Of a stretch of DNA of 64,000 nucleotides, positions 45,651-54,286 are shown one piece after another. The position numbers and the translations under genes were made by a program. Under the pieces are notes generated by a model. It had not been told where the DNA came from, did no database searches, and worked only from the letters and a program-made list of their open reading frames with translations. Source of the stretch: Paracoccus acridae (GTDB lineage Bacteria; Pseudomonadota; Alphaproteobacteria; Rhodobacterales; Rhodobacteraceae); assembly GCF_014642735.1 (NCBI RefSeq), contig NZ_BMIV01000009.1, forward strand, positions 41,224 to 105,223, written 5' to 3'. Position 1 is the stretch's first letter; each line of letters begins with the position of its first letter.

Positions 45651-47177
45651 CTACATCACCGCGCCGATCTGCCAGGGCACGAATTCGTTGCGGCCATAGC
45701 CCAGGTCTTCGGATTTCGTCTTTCGCCCCGAGGCCACGTCCAGGATCGTCTGGAAGATCTCGGCGCCCTTTTCCTCCAGCGGCACGCCGTCCACGATGTC
45801 GCCGCAGTTGATGTCCATGTCGTCCGGCATCCGCTGGAACAGGGGCGTGTTCGTCGCCAGCTTGATGGACGGCACCGGCTTGCAGCCATAGGCCGAACCG
45901 CGTCCGGTGGTGAAGCACAGCACATTCGCGCCCCCCGCGACCTGGCCCGTCGCGGCCACCGGGTCGTATCCCGGCGTGTCCATATAGACGAAGCCCTTGC
46001 GGTCGATCCGTTCGGCATAGCGATAGACCCCGCGCAGGGTGGACGTGCCGCCCTTGGCGACCGCGCCCAGCGACTTTTCCAGGATCGTGGTCAGCCCGCC
46101 CGCCTTGTTGCCCGGTGAGGGGTTGTTGTTCATCTCGCCGCCGTTGCGGGTGGTGTAATCCTGCCACCAGTCGATCAGGTCGACGATCTTCTGGCCGATC
46201 TCGGGCGTCTCTGCCCGGCGGGTCAGCAGATGTTCGGCGCCAAAGATCTCGGGCGTTTCGGACAGGATCGCGGTGCCGCCCTGGCGCACCAGCATGTCGG
46301 CCGCGACGCCAAGCGCGGGGTTCGCCGTCAGGCTGGAATAGCCGTCCGATCCCCCACATTGCAGCGCCAGCGTCAGTTCGGATGCCGGAACCGCCTCGCG
46401 CCGCGCCCGCGCCGCCACCGGCAGCATGTCGCGCAGGCGTTCCACGCCCGCGTCAATGGTGCGGCGGGTGCCGCCCGTGTCCTGGATGGTCAGCGACTGG
46501 AAATGATCGCCCTCGGCGATGCCATAGGTTTCCTTCAGCCGGGCGATCTGGAACACCTCGCATCCCAGTCCCACCAGCAGGACGGCGGCGAAGTTCGGGT
46601 GGCTGGCATAGCCCCATTGCGTGCGCGCCAGCAGGTCATAGCTTTCGCCCTTGCTGGCCATGCCGCAGCCCTGGCCATGAGGCAGGGCCACGATGCCGTC
46701 GATGTCGGGGTAATCGTCCAGCATTCCCGACCGCACCGCCTGGTCGGCGATGTAGTCCACCACGGTCGCCGAACAATTCACCGACGACAGGATGCCGATA
46801 TAGTTGCGCGTGCCCACGCGCCCGTCGCCCCGGCGGAAGCCCTGGAAATGCGCTGGAACCTCGCCCTGGCGCAGGCCTTCGGGGGGGCGGGCCTCGGAGG
46901 CGAAGGCATAGTCGCGTTCGAAATCGCCGCCCATGGTGACGTTCTGTTCATGGACCCAGTCGCCCGGCGCGATGTCGGTGCTGGCAAAGCCAATGATCTG
47001 ACCGAACTTGCGGACGGGCGCGCCCTGCGCGATGGGGCAGGCGGCGACCTTGTGGCCGCGCGGGATCCGGCGAAGGGTACGGACGGCCCCTTCGACCGAC
47101 GTGCCGGACGGAAGATCCGCAATCGCCACGACAATGTTGTCGGCGTCGTTCAGGCGCAGGATCTGCGGCTTGGTCAT
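45651..47177 (-). CDS. uxaA: UxaA-family altronate dehydratase-like enzyme
   Basis: The 508-residue protein combines an N-terminal SAF domain (residues ~1-90) with the UxaA dehydratase domain. Conserved pieces include GFRRGDGRVGTRNYIG near residue 113, ALPHGQGCGM, LALQCGGSDGYSS and NPSPGNKAGGLTTI. The enzyme removes water from D-altronate or galactarate-type sugar acids, using iron. Start 47177 is chosen because GAGGG sits 9 bp before it; an ATG at 47186 would be too close. No uxaB/uxaC genes adjoin. Confidence 0.86.
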   Translation of the reverse strand: MTKPQILRLNDADNIVVAIADLPSGTSVEGAVRTLRRIPRGHKVAACPIAQGAPVRKFGQIIGFASTDIAPGDWVHEQNVTMGGDFERDYAFASEARPPEGLRQGEVPAHFQGFRRGDGRVGTRNYIGILSSVNCSATVVDYIADQAVRSGMLDDYPDIDGIVALPHGQGCGMASKGESYDLLARTQWGYASHPNFAAVLLVGLGCEVFQIARLKETYGIAEGDHFQSLTIQDTGGTRRTIDAGVERLRDMLPVAARARREAVPASELTLALQCGGSDGYSSLTANPALGVAADMLVRQGGTAILSETPEIFGAEHLLTRRAETPEIGQKIVDLIDWWQDYTTRNGGEMNNNPSPGNKAGGLTTILEKSLGAVAKGGTSTLRGVYRYAERIDRKGFVYMDTPGYDPVAATGQVAGGANVLCFTTGRGSAYGCKPVPSIKLATNTPLFQRMPDDMDINCGDIVDGVPLEEKGAEIFQTILDVASGRKTKSEDLGYGRNEFVPWQIGAVM

Positions 47178-47387
47178 GGCTGGCATCCCTCTGGTGTCCC
47201 GACCCGGCCGGGGCTGTGCGACCCGAGGAGGTTTAGCGCAAACGAAGGACGATATCCACCTGTCCTGAGAGGCGGATCCGCATTGGCAGAGCCAAACGGG
47301 ACAGGCCTATCCGGTTGCGGTGCAAGGCTGGCAAAACGCGTCCTGCACCACAATTGGGGCCTAAGGAGGCCAGGCGTCGGACAAGCC

Positions 47388-48137
47388 TTAGCGCAGCAGG
47401 CTGTCGGCCTGCGATGCCGTCAGATAGCCGGTCGCCTGAAGCCCGTTCGCCTGCTGCCAGGCGGCGATGGCGCCGCGGGTGCCGCGTCCGAAGACGCCGT
47501 CGATGCCGCGCGTGTCATAGCCCTGCCGCGTCAGGCTGGCCTGAATGGCGGAACGCTGCGAGCGGCTCAGCCCCAGGTCGCCCTCGGCCCCTGCTGCGCC
47601 CACGCCCGACGCGCTGCCCGGCGTGGTTTCCGATACGCGGGTGCCGCCCGAGGTGCCGCCCGTGCCGCGCAGGATCTCGTTCGCCTGCGCGGTGGTCAGC
47701 GATCCGGTCTGCGAATAGCCCCGGTCGCGCTGCCACAGGGCAATGGCGCGACGGGTGCCCGGCCCGAAATTGCCGTCCGCGCCATTGGTGCTGTAGCCCA
47801 GGGCGTTGAGTTGCTGCTGGATGCTGACGCGCTGCTGCCGGCTCAGCCCGCTGGTGTCGCCCTGATAGGGGTCGTCGCGCGTGGCCGTCGTCCCGCCCAG
47901 GCGAGCGATCTGGTCGCGGGCCTGCTGGGAATAGCGCCCGCTGGGGAACTGCTGAAGATAGGTCTGATAGCTGCGCAGCGTGCCCTGGCTTTGGGCCTGT
48001 TCGAAGGCGGCGCGATCCTGTTCGATGGACAGGTATTCGCGCGCGACGCCGCCCACGATATCGCCCAGATCCTGCGCTGCGGCCGGTGCGGCCAAAGATG
48101 CGGCGACAAAGGCCGCGGAAAGCATCGTCCTGACCAT
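47388..48137 (-). CDS. Exported peptidoglycan-binding protein with two PGB_1 domains
   Basis: The 249-residue protein has a Sec leader (MVRTMLSAAFVAASLAAPAAAQ), a helical TPR-like segment (residues ~40-80) and two PG_binding_1 repeats (~94-150 and ~192-247). Each repeat has the D-G-x-F/G-GxGTRxAI-W-Q pattern. It should bind murein in the periplasm, and no catalytic domain is present. The gene-free 210 bp after it (47178-47387) shows only a short GGCCT/AGGCC hairpin at 47358-47371. Confidence 0.85.
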   Translation of the reverse strand: MVRTMLSAAFVAASLAAPAAAQDLGDIVGGVAREYLSIEQDRAAFEQAQSQGTLRSYQTYLQQFPSGRYSQQARDQIARLGGTTATRDDPYQGDTSGLSRQQRVSIQQQLNALGYSTNGADGNFGPGTRRAIALWQRDRGYSQTGSLTTAQANEILRGTGGTSGGTRVSETTPGSASGVGAAGAEGDLGLSRSQRSAIQASLTRQGYDTRGIDGVFGRGTRGAIAAWQQANGLQATGYLTASQADSLLR

Positions 48138-48214
48138 GGATAATCTCCTGTGTCTGCCCCTTTCGCGGGGCGCCGGGGATATAGCGCGGACAGGGCAGTC
48201 CGGGTTCCGGCGGA

Positions 48215-49147
48215 TTATCCTTGCAGCGTCATGGCCTTGCGCTGCCTGCTGCGTTCCAGCCCAAGCTGGCGTTCGCGCCAGATGATCATGATGCCCGCCA
48301 GGATCACCAGGGACGCGCCGATCAGCACCACGCGGGCGGGCGCCTCGCCGAAGACATACCAGCCGATCGCGATCGCCAGCAGCATCGACACATATTCGAA
48401 GGGCGCCACCAGCGAGGCATCGGCAAAGCGATAGGCCGAGGTCAGCAGGATCTGCGCCATGCCGCCCAGGATGCCGCTGCCGACCAGCAGCATCGCGGTG
48501 GTAGCGTCGGGCCAGACCCAGCCGAAGGGCAGCGTGGCAAGGCCCAGGATCGTCGAGGTGAAGGAGAACCAAAACACGATGGCCGAGGTGCGTTCCTCCT
48601 GCACCAGCTTGCGCACGAAGATCTGGGCCAGGGCCGATCCGGCTGCGCCGCCCATGGCGACGACCGCGCCCAGCATCCGATAGGGATCGGCATCGGACTC
48701 CAGCCGCAGTTGCGGGGACAGGACGATCAAGACCCCGGTCAGCCCGATCCCCACCATCGACAGGCGGAACAGGCGCACGTCCTCGCCCAGAAACATCGCC
48801 GCGAAGATCACCACCAGAAGCGGCGCGGCATAGCCGATGGCCGTCACCTCGGGGAAGGACAGCAGCGCCAGGGCCCAGAAGTTCAGCGCCATGGCGACGG
48901 TGCCCACGACGCCGCGATAGACGTGGCCCATGGGCCGCACGGTGCGCAGGCCGACACCCAGTTCGCCCCGAAGCGCCAGCCAGATCAGGATCACGGGGAT
49001 GGCGAACAGCGACCTGAAGAACACCTGCTGGCCCGCCGGGACCGCAGCGGTTTCCGACGTGGACTTGATCATCGCGGCCATGACCGTGAACACCGCCACG
49101 CTGGCGCATTTCAGCAGGATCCCCTGCATCGGGTTCTGATGGGGCAT
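48215..49147 (-). CDS. EamA/DMT-family transporter
   Basis: This 310-residue ten-helix inner-membrane protein has two EamA repeats, with typical segments GYAAPLLVVIFAAMFLGEDV near residue 90 and YVSMLLAIAIGWYVFGEAP near 245. The C-terminus is Arg/Lys-rich and cytoplasmic. It is a likely metabolite exporter of unknown substrate and not closely similar to the EamA protein at 43219. ATG 49147 is preferred over an upstream GTG. Confidence 0.87.
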   Translation of the reverse strand: MPHQNPMQGILLKCASVAVFTVMAAMIKSTSETAAVPAGQQVFFRSLFAIPVILIWLALRGELGVGLRTVRPMGHVYRGVVGTVAMALNFWALALLSFPEVTAIGYAAPLLVVIFAAMFLGEDVRLFRLSMVGIGLTGVLIVLSPQLRLESDADPYRMLGAVVAMGGAAGSALAQIFVRKLVQEERTSAIVFWFSFTSTILGLATLPFGWVWPDATTAMLLVGSGILGGMAQILLTSAYRFADASLVAPFEYVSMLLAIAIGWYVFGEAPARVVLIGASLVILAGIMIIWRERQLGLERSRQRKAMTLQG

Positions 49148-49250
49148 GGTGCGCACCGCTTGTCGGATGGACCCTGGTTAGGCCCGGGCGCGAACGGTCG
49201 CAAGGGGCGGTTTGCAGATCATGCAGATCGCGCGGGCGGAACGCGCAGGG

Positions 49251-51296
49251 TCATTCCGCCGGGATCATCTGCGCCGGTTGCGGCTGGATCAGGCCGAAAT
49301 GGGCCAGCCCCTCCAGCACGCCCGCCGCATGGGCACGGCTGGCGCGGTAAAGTCCGGGGCGGTCGGCAAGCCGCAATTCAGCCCAGGCATTGCCCACGAC
49401 GATGGCCCGGCCCGCAGCCCCCAGCATGCAGGCGTCGTTGCCGCTGTCACCGGCCGCCACGCAATCGGCCAGCGTCAGGCCCAGCCGCCGCGCCTCGAAG
49501 GACAAGGCGCCGACCTTGCCCGCGCGCTGCGGCAGGATGTCGATGAAGCGCCCGTGCGAAGGGATCACGCGCGCAGGTAGGCCCGCGTCCGCCAGGGCGT
49601 CCTGGACGGCCCAGGCCTGTTCCTCGGGGCCGGCAAGGCTGATCTTCCAGCGGCGCTGATCATGGCTTGGCTGCCAGGTCAGGGGCATGGCGGCCAGGAC
49701 CTCGCGGATCGCCTCGGGCTGCCAGTCATCGCCGATCCAAGCGGCATAGTCGGCGCAAAGCGCCAGCGAGCCGCGCCGGTCGGCGCGCCAGATCTCGGAC
49801 CCGACCGAGGTGATCATCACCGTCGGTTCCGGCAAGCCCCAGTCGGCCAGGATGCGCCGCGCCTCGGGCAGGGAACGGCCGGTGGCGATCATGACCTGCT
49901 GGCGGCGCCCAAGGGCGTCCGATGCCCAGCGACCGAACATCGGGGCGGATCGCGGGCATCCGGTCAGCGTGCCGTCGATGTCGAAGGCCAGCAGCGATTG
50001 CGGCAACGCCGCCGGCCGCATCGGTGCCGCCTTGCGCGTCAGCCGTCGCGCGATCAGCGACACCCGCTCGGCCCAGGCGGCCCAGTCGAACTGCCTGTGG
50101 CGGTCGGCGGCATTCCTTGACATCCGCTGCCAGGCATCGGGGTCGCGCAGCAGGTGCAGGCAGGCATCGGCGATCCCGTCGGGGGAACGGGGGTCCACCA
50201 GCGTCCCGTGGCCGATGGCCCCCAGGATTTCGACCGGCCCGCCGTTCCGCGTGGCCACCACCGGCAGGCCGAAGCGCGCGGCCTCGATCAGGGTCAGGCC
50301 GAAGGATTCGTGCAGCGCGGGATTGACGAAGACGCCGCCCTGCGCGGCGGCGCGGCGGTAAAGCTGCGGCACCAGCGTCGCGTCGTGGCGCGCGGGCAGC
50401 AGCACCTTGCCCGGCAAGGACTGCGCCATCGACGCCAGTTCGGCCCGGACGGCCTGCTGTTCGGCGTCGGTCCCGTCCTGGCCCGCCAGGATCACCAGAT
50501 TCGCCGCCGCCTGCAACTCGGGCGATCCGAGATAGGCCTGCATCAGCCCGGCCAGGTTCTTTTGGTCCACCGGCCTTGCGATCGCCAGCAGGAAGGGAAG
50601 GTCCGGCCGATCCAGCCCGTCTTGCAGCAGCCCGATGGCCTGGCTGTCGCGCATCGTCGCGGGCAGGCTGATGCCCGGATTGATCCGCCAGACGCGGCCC
50701 GTGCTGGCAAGGTCATAGGCGGCGATCCGGCCTTCGGCCTCGTCGCGGGAAGACGCCACGATCGCATCTGCCCCGGCGATCGCCGCATGTTCGCGCCGCA
50801 GGCGGTCGCGGCAGGCGGTGCCGTTCCGGTCCGTCATGCCCGGCTTGCCAAGGGTCAGGGAATGGGGGGTATAGATCAGCGGAATGCGGAACCGCGCCCG
50901 TGCCGCCAGTCCCAGTTCGGCGGCATCGGCGAAATGGCAATGCAGGATGTCGGGCTTGCGGGGCAGGTGCGACAGCAGATCCAGGAAGGCGTCGGTCAGG
51001 GCGGGCAGTTCGGCCTCCAACGCCTGTCTGGTCAGATAGGCGGGCGAGGGGCCCTTCAGCCGCAGGATGCGCAGCTTGGGTCCGATCTGCTGGACCGGCA
51101 TGGCATGGTCCGGCCCAAGGGTGCGGTCATGGAACAGCCGGGTCAGGATATCGACGCGCGTCACGTCGGGCAGGGTGGATTGCGCGGTGGCGGCGCCCAG
51201 GACATAGGCGATGTGGCCCCCCGTGTCTTGGGTCAGGCCGTATCGGATCGGTGGCTGCCTGATACAGCCACCAAGGGCGATGTGCATCACATACAT
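49251..51296 (-). CDS. Sucrose-phosphate synthase-like glycosyltransferase fused to HAD phosphatase
   Basis: The 681-residue protein has an N-terminal GT-B glycosyltransferase (residues ~1-430). LTQDTGGHIAYVLGAA near residue 22 matches the sucrose synthase/SPS motif, and the donor region ESFGLTLIEAARFGLPVVAT lies near residue 325. A C-terminal HAD-IIB phosphatase (~445-670) has DIDGTLTG, ATGRSL and the GDSGNDACML motif. Bifunctional SPS-SPP enzymes make sucrose from UDP-glucose and fructose-6-phosphate. Related fusions could make other glycosyl phosphates, so the product is not certain. Start MYVMHIALGG has GAGG 5 bp upstream. Confidence 0.82.
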   Translation of the reverse strand: MYVMHIALGGCIRQPPIRYGLTQDTGGHIAYVLGAATAQSTLPDVTRVDILTRLFHDRTLGPDHAMPVQQIGPKLRILRLKGPSPAYLTRQALEAELPALTDAFLDLLSHLPRKPDILHCHFADAAELGLAARARFRIPLIYTPHSLTLGKPGMTDRNGTACRDRLRREHAAIAGADAIVASSRDEAEGRIAAYDLASTGRVWRINPGISLPATMRDSQAIGLLQDGLDRPDLPFLLAIARPVDQKNLAGLMQAYLGSPELQAAANLVILAGQDGTDAEQQAVRAELASMAQSLPGKVLLPARHDATLVPQLYRRAAAQGGVFVNPALHESFGLTLIEAARFGLPVVATRNGGPVEILGAIGHGTLVDPRSPDGIADACLHLLRDPDAWQRMSRNAADRHRQFDWAAWAERVSLIARRLTRKAAPMRPAALPQSLLAFDIDGTLTGCPRSAPMFGRWASDALGRRQQVMIATGRSLPEARRILADWGLPEPTVMITSVGSEIWRADRRGSLALCADYAAWIGDDWQPEAIREVLAAMPLTWQPSHDQRRWKISLAGPEEQAWAVQDALADAGLPARVIPSHGRFIDILPQRAGKVGALSFEARRLGLTLADCVAAGDSGNDACMLGAAGRAIVVGNAWAELRLADRPGLYRASRAHAAGVLEGLAHFGLIQPQPAQMIPAE

Positions 51297-51408
51297 CGGA
51301 ACCTCGTTCGCGTGGTTGGCGCGGCGAAGGCCTGCGGCATCCGTCCTTGCGCCAGGGTAACGTGAGGCAGGGGGCGGGGTTCCTGCCATGCGGCGAAGTT
51401 GCGCTAAG

Positions 51409-53100
51409 TTAATCCGCCGCCACGATGGCTTGGGCCTGGATCGCCTGGAAATGCCGGCGCAGGCGATCCAGCCCGGCCGCGTCCCAGCCAGGCGGCTGCG
51501 TGACGGCCAGCCAGGGCTCGATATGGTCGGTATAGGCATAAAGATGGCCGTGGCCCATCGGCACGTCCAGCGACACCGCCATGTCGAAGGCCAGTTGCAG
51601 GAAGCTGACGATCGGATACCACTGCAGGTCCGCAGAGACGTCGGGTCCGCGCGGTTCGCTCATCCATCCGGGGGGGCGCCAGACCGATCCGGTGTCGAAG
51701 AACACGATGGGATCGCTGGCATATTGCAGATAGACGATGCGGATCCCGCCCCAGGCATCCTGCGCGGACAGGCCCCGGCGGCCATCCGTGAACCGCACCG
51801 TCTGGCCCCTGTCCATGCGCGGCAGCCATTCGGGGGATGCGGGGTCGCGTTCGCGCACCAGCGTCTGCCACAAGGGGCTGACGAAGGGCGGCCCCACCCA
51901 CAGGGCACCGGCGAAAGGCTGGTCGATCATCTCGGACAGGCGCAGCGATTGCTGCGAACTGTAGGCCCCAAGGCTGAGGCCATAGAGATACAGCCTCGGG
52001 CGTTCCTCCTCGGGCAGGGTCAGCCAGTGGCGGTAAACGGCGTTGAACAGCGCGCGTCCCGCCTCGGCCGAATATTCCGGCTCGACCAGCAGCGAGATCC
52101 AGCTTTGCAGATAGGAATACTGGATCGCCACCGTCGCCACGTCGCCCCGGTGCAGGTATTCCAACGTCGTCATCGCCGCCGGATCCAGCCAGCCGGTGCC
52201 GGTGGGCATCGCCACGACCAGGATGGAACGCCCGAAGCCGCCGATGCGGTCAAGCTCGGCCACGGCCAGGGCGGCGCGATCCTCGGCCGTGTCGGCGGCG
52301 TTCAGGCCGACATAGGCGCGCAGGGGTTGCATCGCCGGTCCGCCGCTGACGGCGGCGATGGCCTCGGCCGTGGGGGTGGTGGCGATGTGGTTGCGGCCTT
52401 CGCGGCCCAGATCCTCCCAAGCGACAAGGGATGCGGGGCTGCCTGTCCGCAAGGGATCCGTGGGTGGCTGGATGTCGGGCGGGATCACGGCGTCAAGCGC
52501 GCGGGCGGATGTGTCGGCGGTGCGGATGAAGCCGCTGAACAGCACGCCGTTTGCCAGCGACCACAGCAGCACGGCCCCAAGGATCAGGCCCAGAAGATGC
52601 GCCGCCCTGCGCGGCACCACCCGCGCGATGCGGGCGATCAGGCGGCGGACGAACAAGGCCGCCAGCTTGCCCAGCACCAGGATCACGGCAGCCACCACCA
52701 GGGCCATGGCGCCGATCATCAGCGGCAGTCCGGGGGGCGCAAGCTCCATCCCCATGGCCGCGCGGATCCCGTTCTGCCAGTCGGCCGCCCGCCACAGGAA
52801 CCACCCCACGATCAGGGCGGCGATTACCGCCGATGCCCCCAGCAGCCACCGGCCCCTCGGCCCCTCGATCAGCGGCAGATCCAGCGTGACCCAGATCCAC
52901 CGCAGCAGCACCGCCACGCCGTAGCCCGCCGCGAAGCAGACCCCGGCAAGCGCGCCCTGCACCCCTTCCCCGCGCGGGATCAGGCTGGGCGTCAGCGATG
53001 CCGCCATGAACAGCGCGCCCAGGACCAGCCCCACGCCCGAGACGTTCCCCGCGATCCCGTGAAGGATGCGTCCGGGCAGGATCCGTCGCTGTCTGGTCAT
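51409..53100 (-). CDS. Membrane alpha/beta-hydrolase family protein (PF10081-like)
   Basis: The 563-residue protein has about five N-terminal transmembrane helices (residues ~20-210) and a C-terminal alpha/beta-hydrolase domain with nucleophile motif LYLYGLSLGAYS (G-L-S-L-G) near residue 378 and a late GHGHLYAY segment that may provide the catalytic His. Families of this kind are membrane serine hydrolases of unknown substrate. Start MTRQRRILPG at 53100 is followed directly by the first hydrophobic helix. Confidence 0.83.
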   Translation of the reverse strand: MTRQRRILPGRILHGIAGNVSGVGLVLGALFMAASLTPSLIPRGEGVQGALAGVCFAAGYGVAVLLRWIWVTLDLPLIEGPRGRWLLGASAVIAALIVGWFLWRAADWQNGIRAAMGMELAPPGLPLMIGAMALVVAAVILVLGKLAALFVRRLIARIARVVPRRAAHLLGLILGAVLLWSLANGVLFSGFIRTADTSARALDAVIPPDIQPPTDPLRTGSPASLVAWEDLGREGRNHIATTPTAEAIAAVSGGPAMQPLRAYVGLNAADTAEDRAALAVAELDRIGGFGRSILVVAMPTGTGWLDPAAMTTLEYLHRGDVATVAIQYSYLQSWISLLVEPEYSAEAGRALFNAVYRHWLTLPEEERPRLYLYGLSLGAYSSQQSLRLSEMIDQPFAGALWVGPPFVSPLWQTLVRERDPASPEWLPRMDRGQTVRFTDGRRGLSAQDAWGGIRIVYLQYASDPIVFFDTGSVWRPPGWMSEPRGPDVSADLQWYPIVSFLQLAFDMAVSLDVPMGHGHLYAYTDHIEPWLAVTQPPGWDAAGLDRLRRHFQAIQAQAIVAAD

Positions 53101-53233
53101 GGGCCATCCCTTGCCGCCTTTCCCCCGAAAAAGCATCCATCGGGGCAGGGGCGTCAAGTCCCGCGCCGGACGAGCCTTGCGAAACCTTGCCGGGATGTCG
53201 GGGTTGACCCTGCAACACGCACAGGAGGTTTCC

Positions 53234-53737
53234 ATGTCCGCAACGCCCAACACCGTCGCCCATGTCGATCTGGACCGCTATCTTGGCACCTGGTTCGAGC
53301 TTTGCCGCCTGCCGCTGAAATGGGAACCGGACGGCGCGCGGGATGTCACCGCGACCTACAGCCTGAACGACGACGGCACCATCCGCGTGGACAACCGCTG
53401 CCTGGACGAGGACGGCAAGCCCACGCAGGCCTTGGGTCAGGCCAAGCCCGTCGATGACAGCAATGCGCGCCTGACGGTCAGCTTCCTGCCGGAATACCTG
53501 CGCTGGATCCCCTTCACCAAGGGCGATTACTGGATCCTGCGCCTGGCCGAGGATTATTCCGTGTCGCTTGTGGGCACGCCCGATCGCAAGAACCTGTGGC
53601 TGCTGGCGCGCAGCCGCGATCTGCCGCAGGCCGTGCGCGACGATTACCTGGCGACCGCGCGGGCCGAAGGGTTCGACCTGTCCGCGCTGATCACCCCGGC
53701 GCAAAGCGGCAAGATGGTGGAAATCCCGCCGTCCTGA
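53234..53737 (+). CDS. Lipocalin family protein (Blc-like, no export signal)
   Basis: The 167-residue beta-barrel protein has the first lipocalin motif in YLGTWFELCRLPLKWE near residue 16 (G-x-W), the RLTVSFLPEYLRWIPF segment and LVGTPDRKNLWLLARS near residue 117. Bacterial Blc proteins are usually lipoproteins of the outer membrane; this one has no signal peptide or lipobox, so it is probably cytoplasmic. The RBS AGGAGG sits before the chosen ATG. It converges with soxG, leaving 7 bp. Confidence 0.86.
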   Translation: MSATPNTVAHVDLDRYLGTWFELCRLPLKWEPDGARDVTATYSLNDDGTIRVDNRCLDEDGKPTQALGQAKPVDDSNARLTVSFLPEYLRWIPFTKGDYWILRLAEDYSVSLVGTPDRKNLWLLARSRDLPQAVRDDYLATARAEGFDLSALITPAQSGKMVEIPPS

Positions 53738-53744
53738 TCGGGGC

Positions 53745-54275
53745 CTAGAGCCCCGCCGCGATTTCCCCCTGCACCTGGGACAGCAGCGACCGGACATGCG
53801 GGACGAAGCTGCGCCAGATGTCCATGCGGAAATCGGTCGGGCCGTCGCGCCACAGGATCACGGTGGCGCTGTCGAAGACGGTGCGCGCGGCCGAACCCAC
53901 GGGCATCGCCGCGACGTTGCGCGGGCAGCAGGCCGCCAGCAGGTCCAGCACCGCGGGACCGGACAGACGCAGCGTGATTTCCCGGTCGCTGATGTCCACC
54001 AGGCTGTGCGGCGCGGTGGCATAGACGGCGCGGGCGGGGGTTGCCAGATCCGTTCCTTCGGGCGCGGTGATCAGCCATTCGTCGGGGCCAAGGCACAGCG
54101 CCTCGGTTCCCCCCGCCACCTTGCAGGCACCCACGCGGGCGGGCAGGTCCAGCCCAAGCGCCTGGCCCAGGGTCGCGCGATGCGCGGGCTTGACGCGCAG
54201 CGACAGGCGCAGGGCCGGGGCCAGATCCTCGACCACCACGGGCGAGGCGTCGAACTGATGCTTCTGGTTGGTCAT
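53745..54275 (-). CDS. soxG: Sarcosine oxidase gamma subunit
   Basis: This 176-residue small subunit of heterotetrameric sarcosine oxidase has GCV_T-like fold elements: CLGPDEWLITAP near residue 60, HSLVDISDREITLRLSG and AARTVFDSATVILWR. It lies last in soxBDAG and starts 11 bp after soxA. The tetramer demethylates sarcosine to glycine with folate as one-carbon acceptor. Confidence 0.92.
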   Translation of the reverse strand: MTNQKHQFDASPVVVEDLAPALRLSLRVKPAHRATLGQALGLDLPARVGACKVAGGTEALCLGPDEWLITAPEGTDLATPARAVYATAPHSLVDISDREITLRLSGPAVLDLLAACCPRNVAAMPVGSAARTVFDSATVILWRDGPTDFRMDIWRSFVPHVRSLLSQVQGEIAAGL

Positions 54276-54286
54276 CGCGTGGCTCC

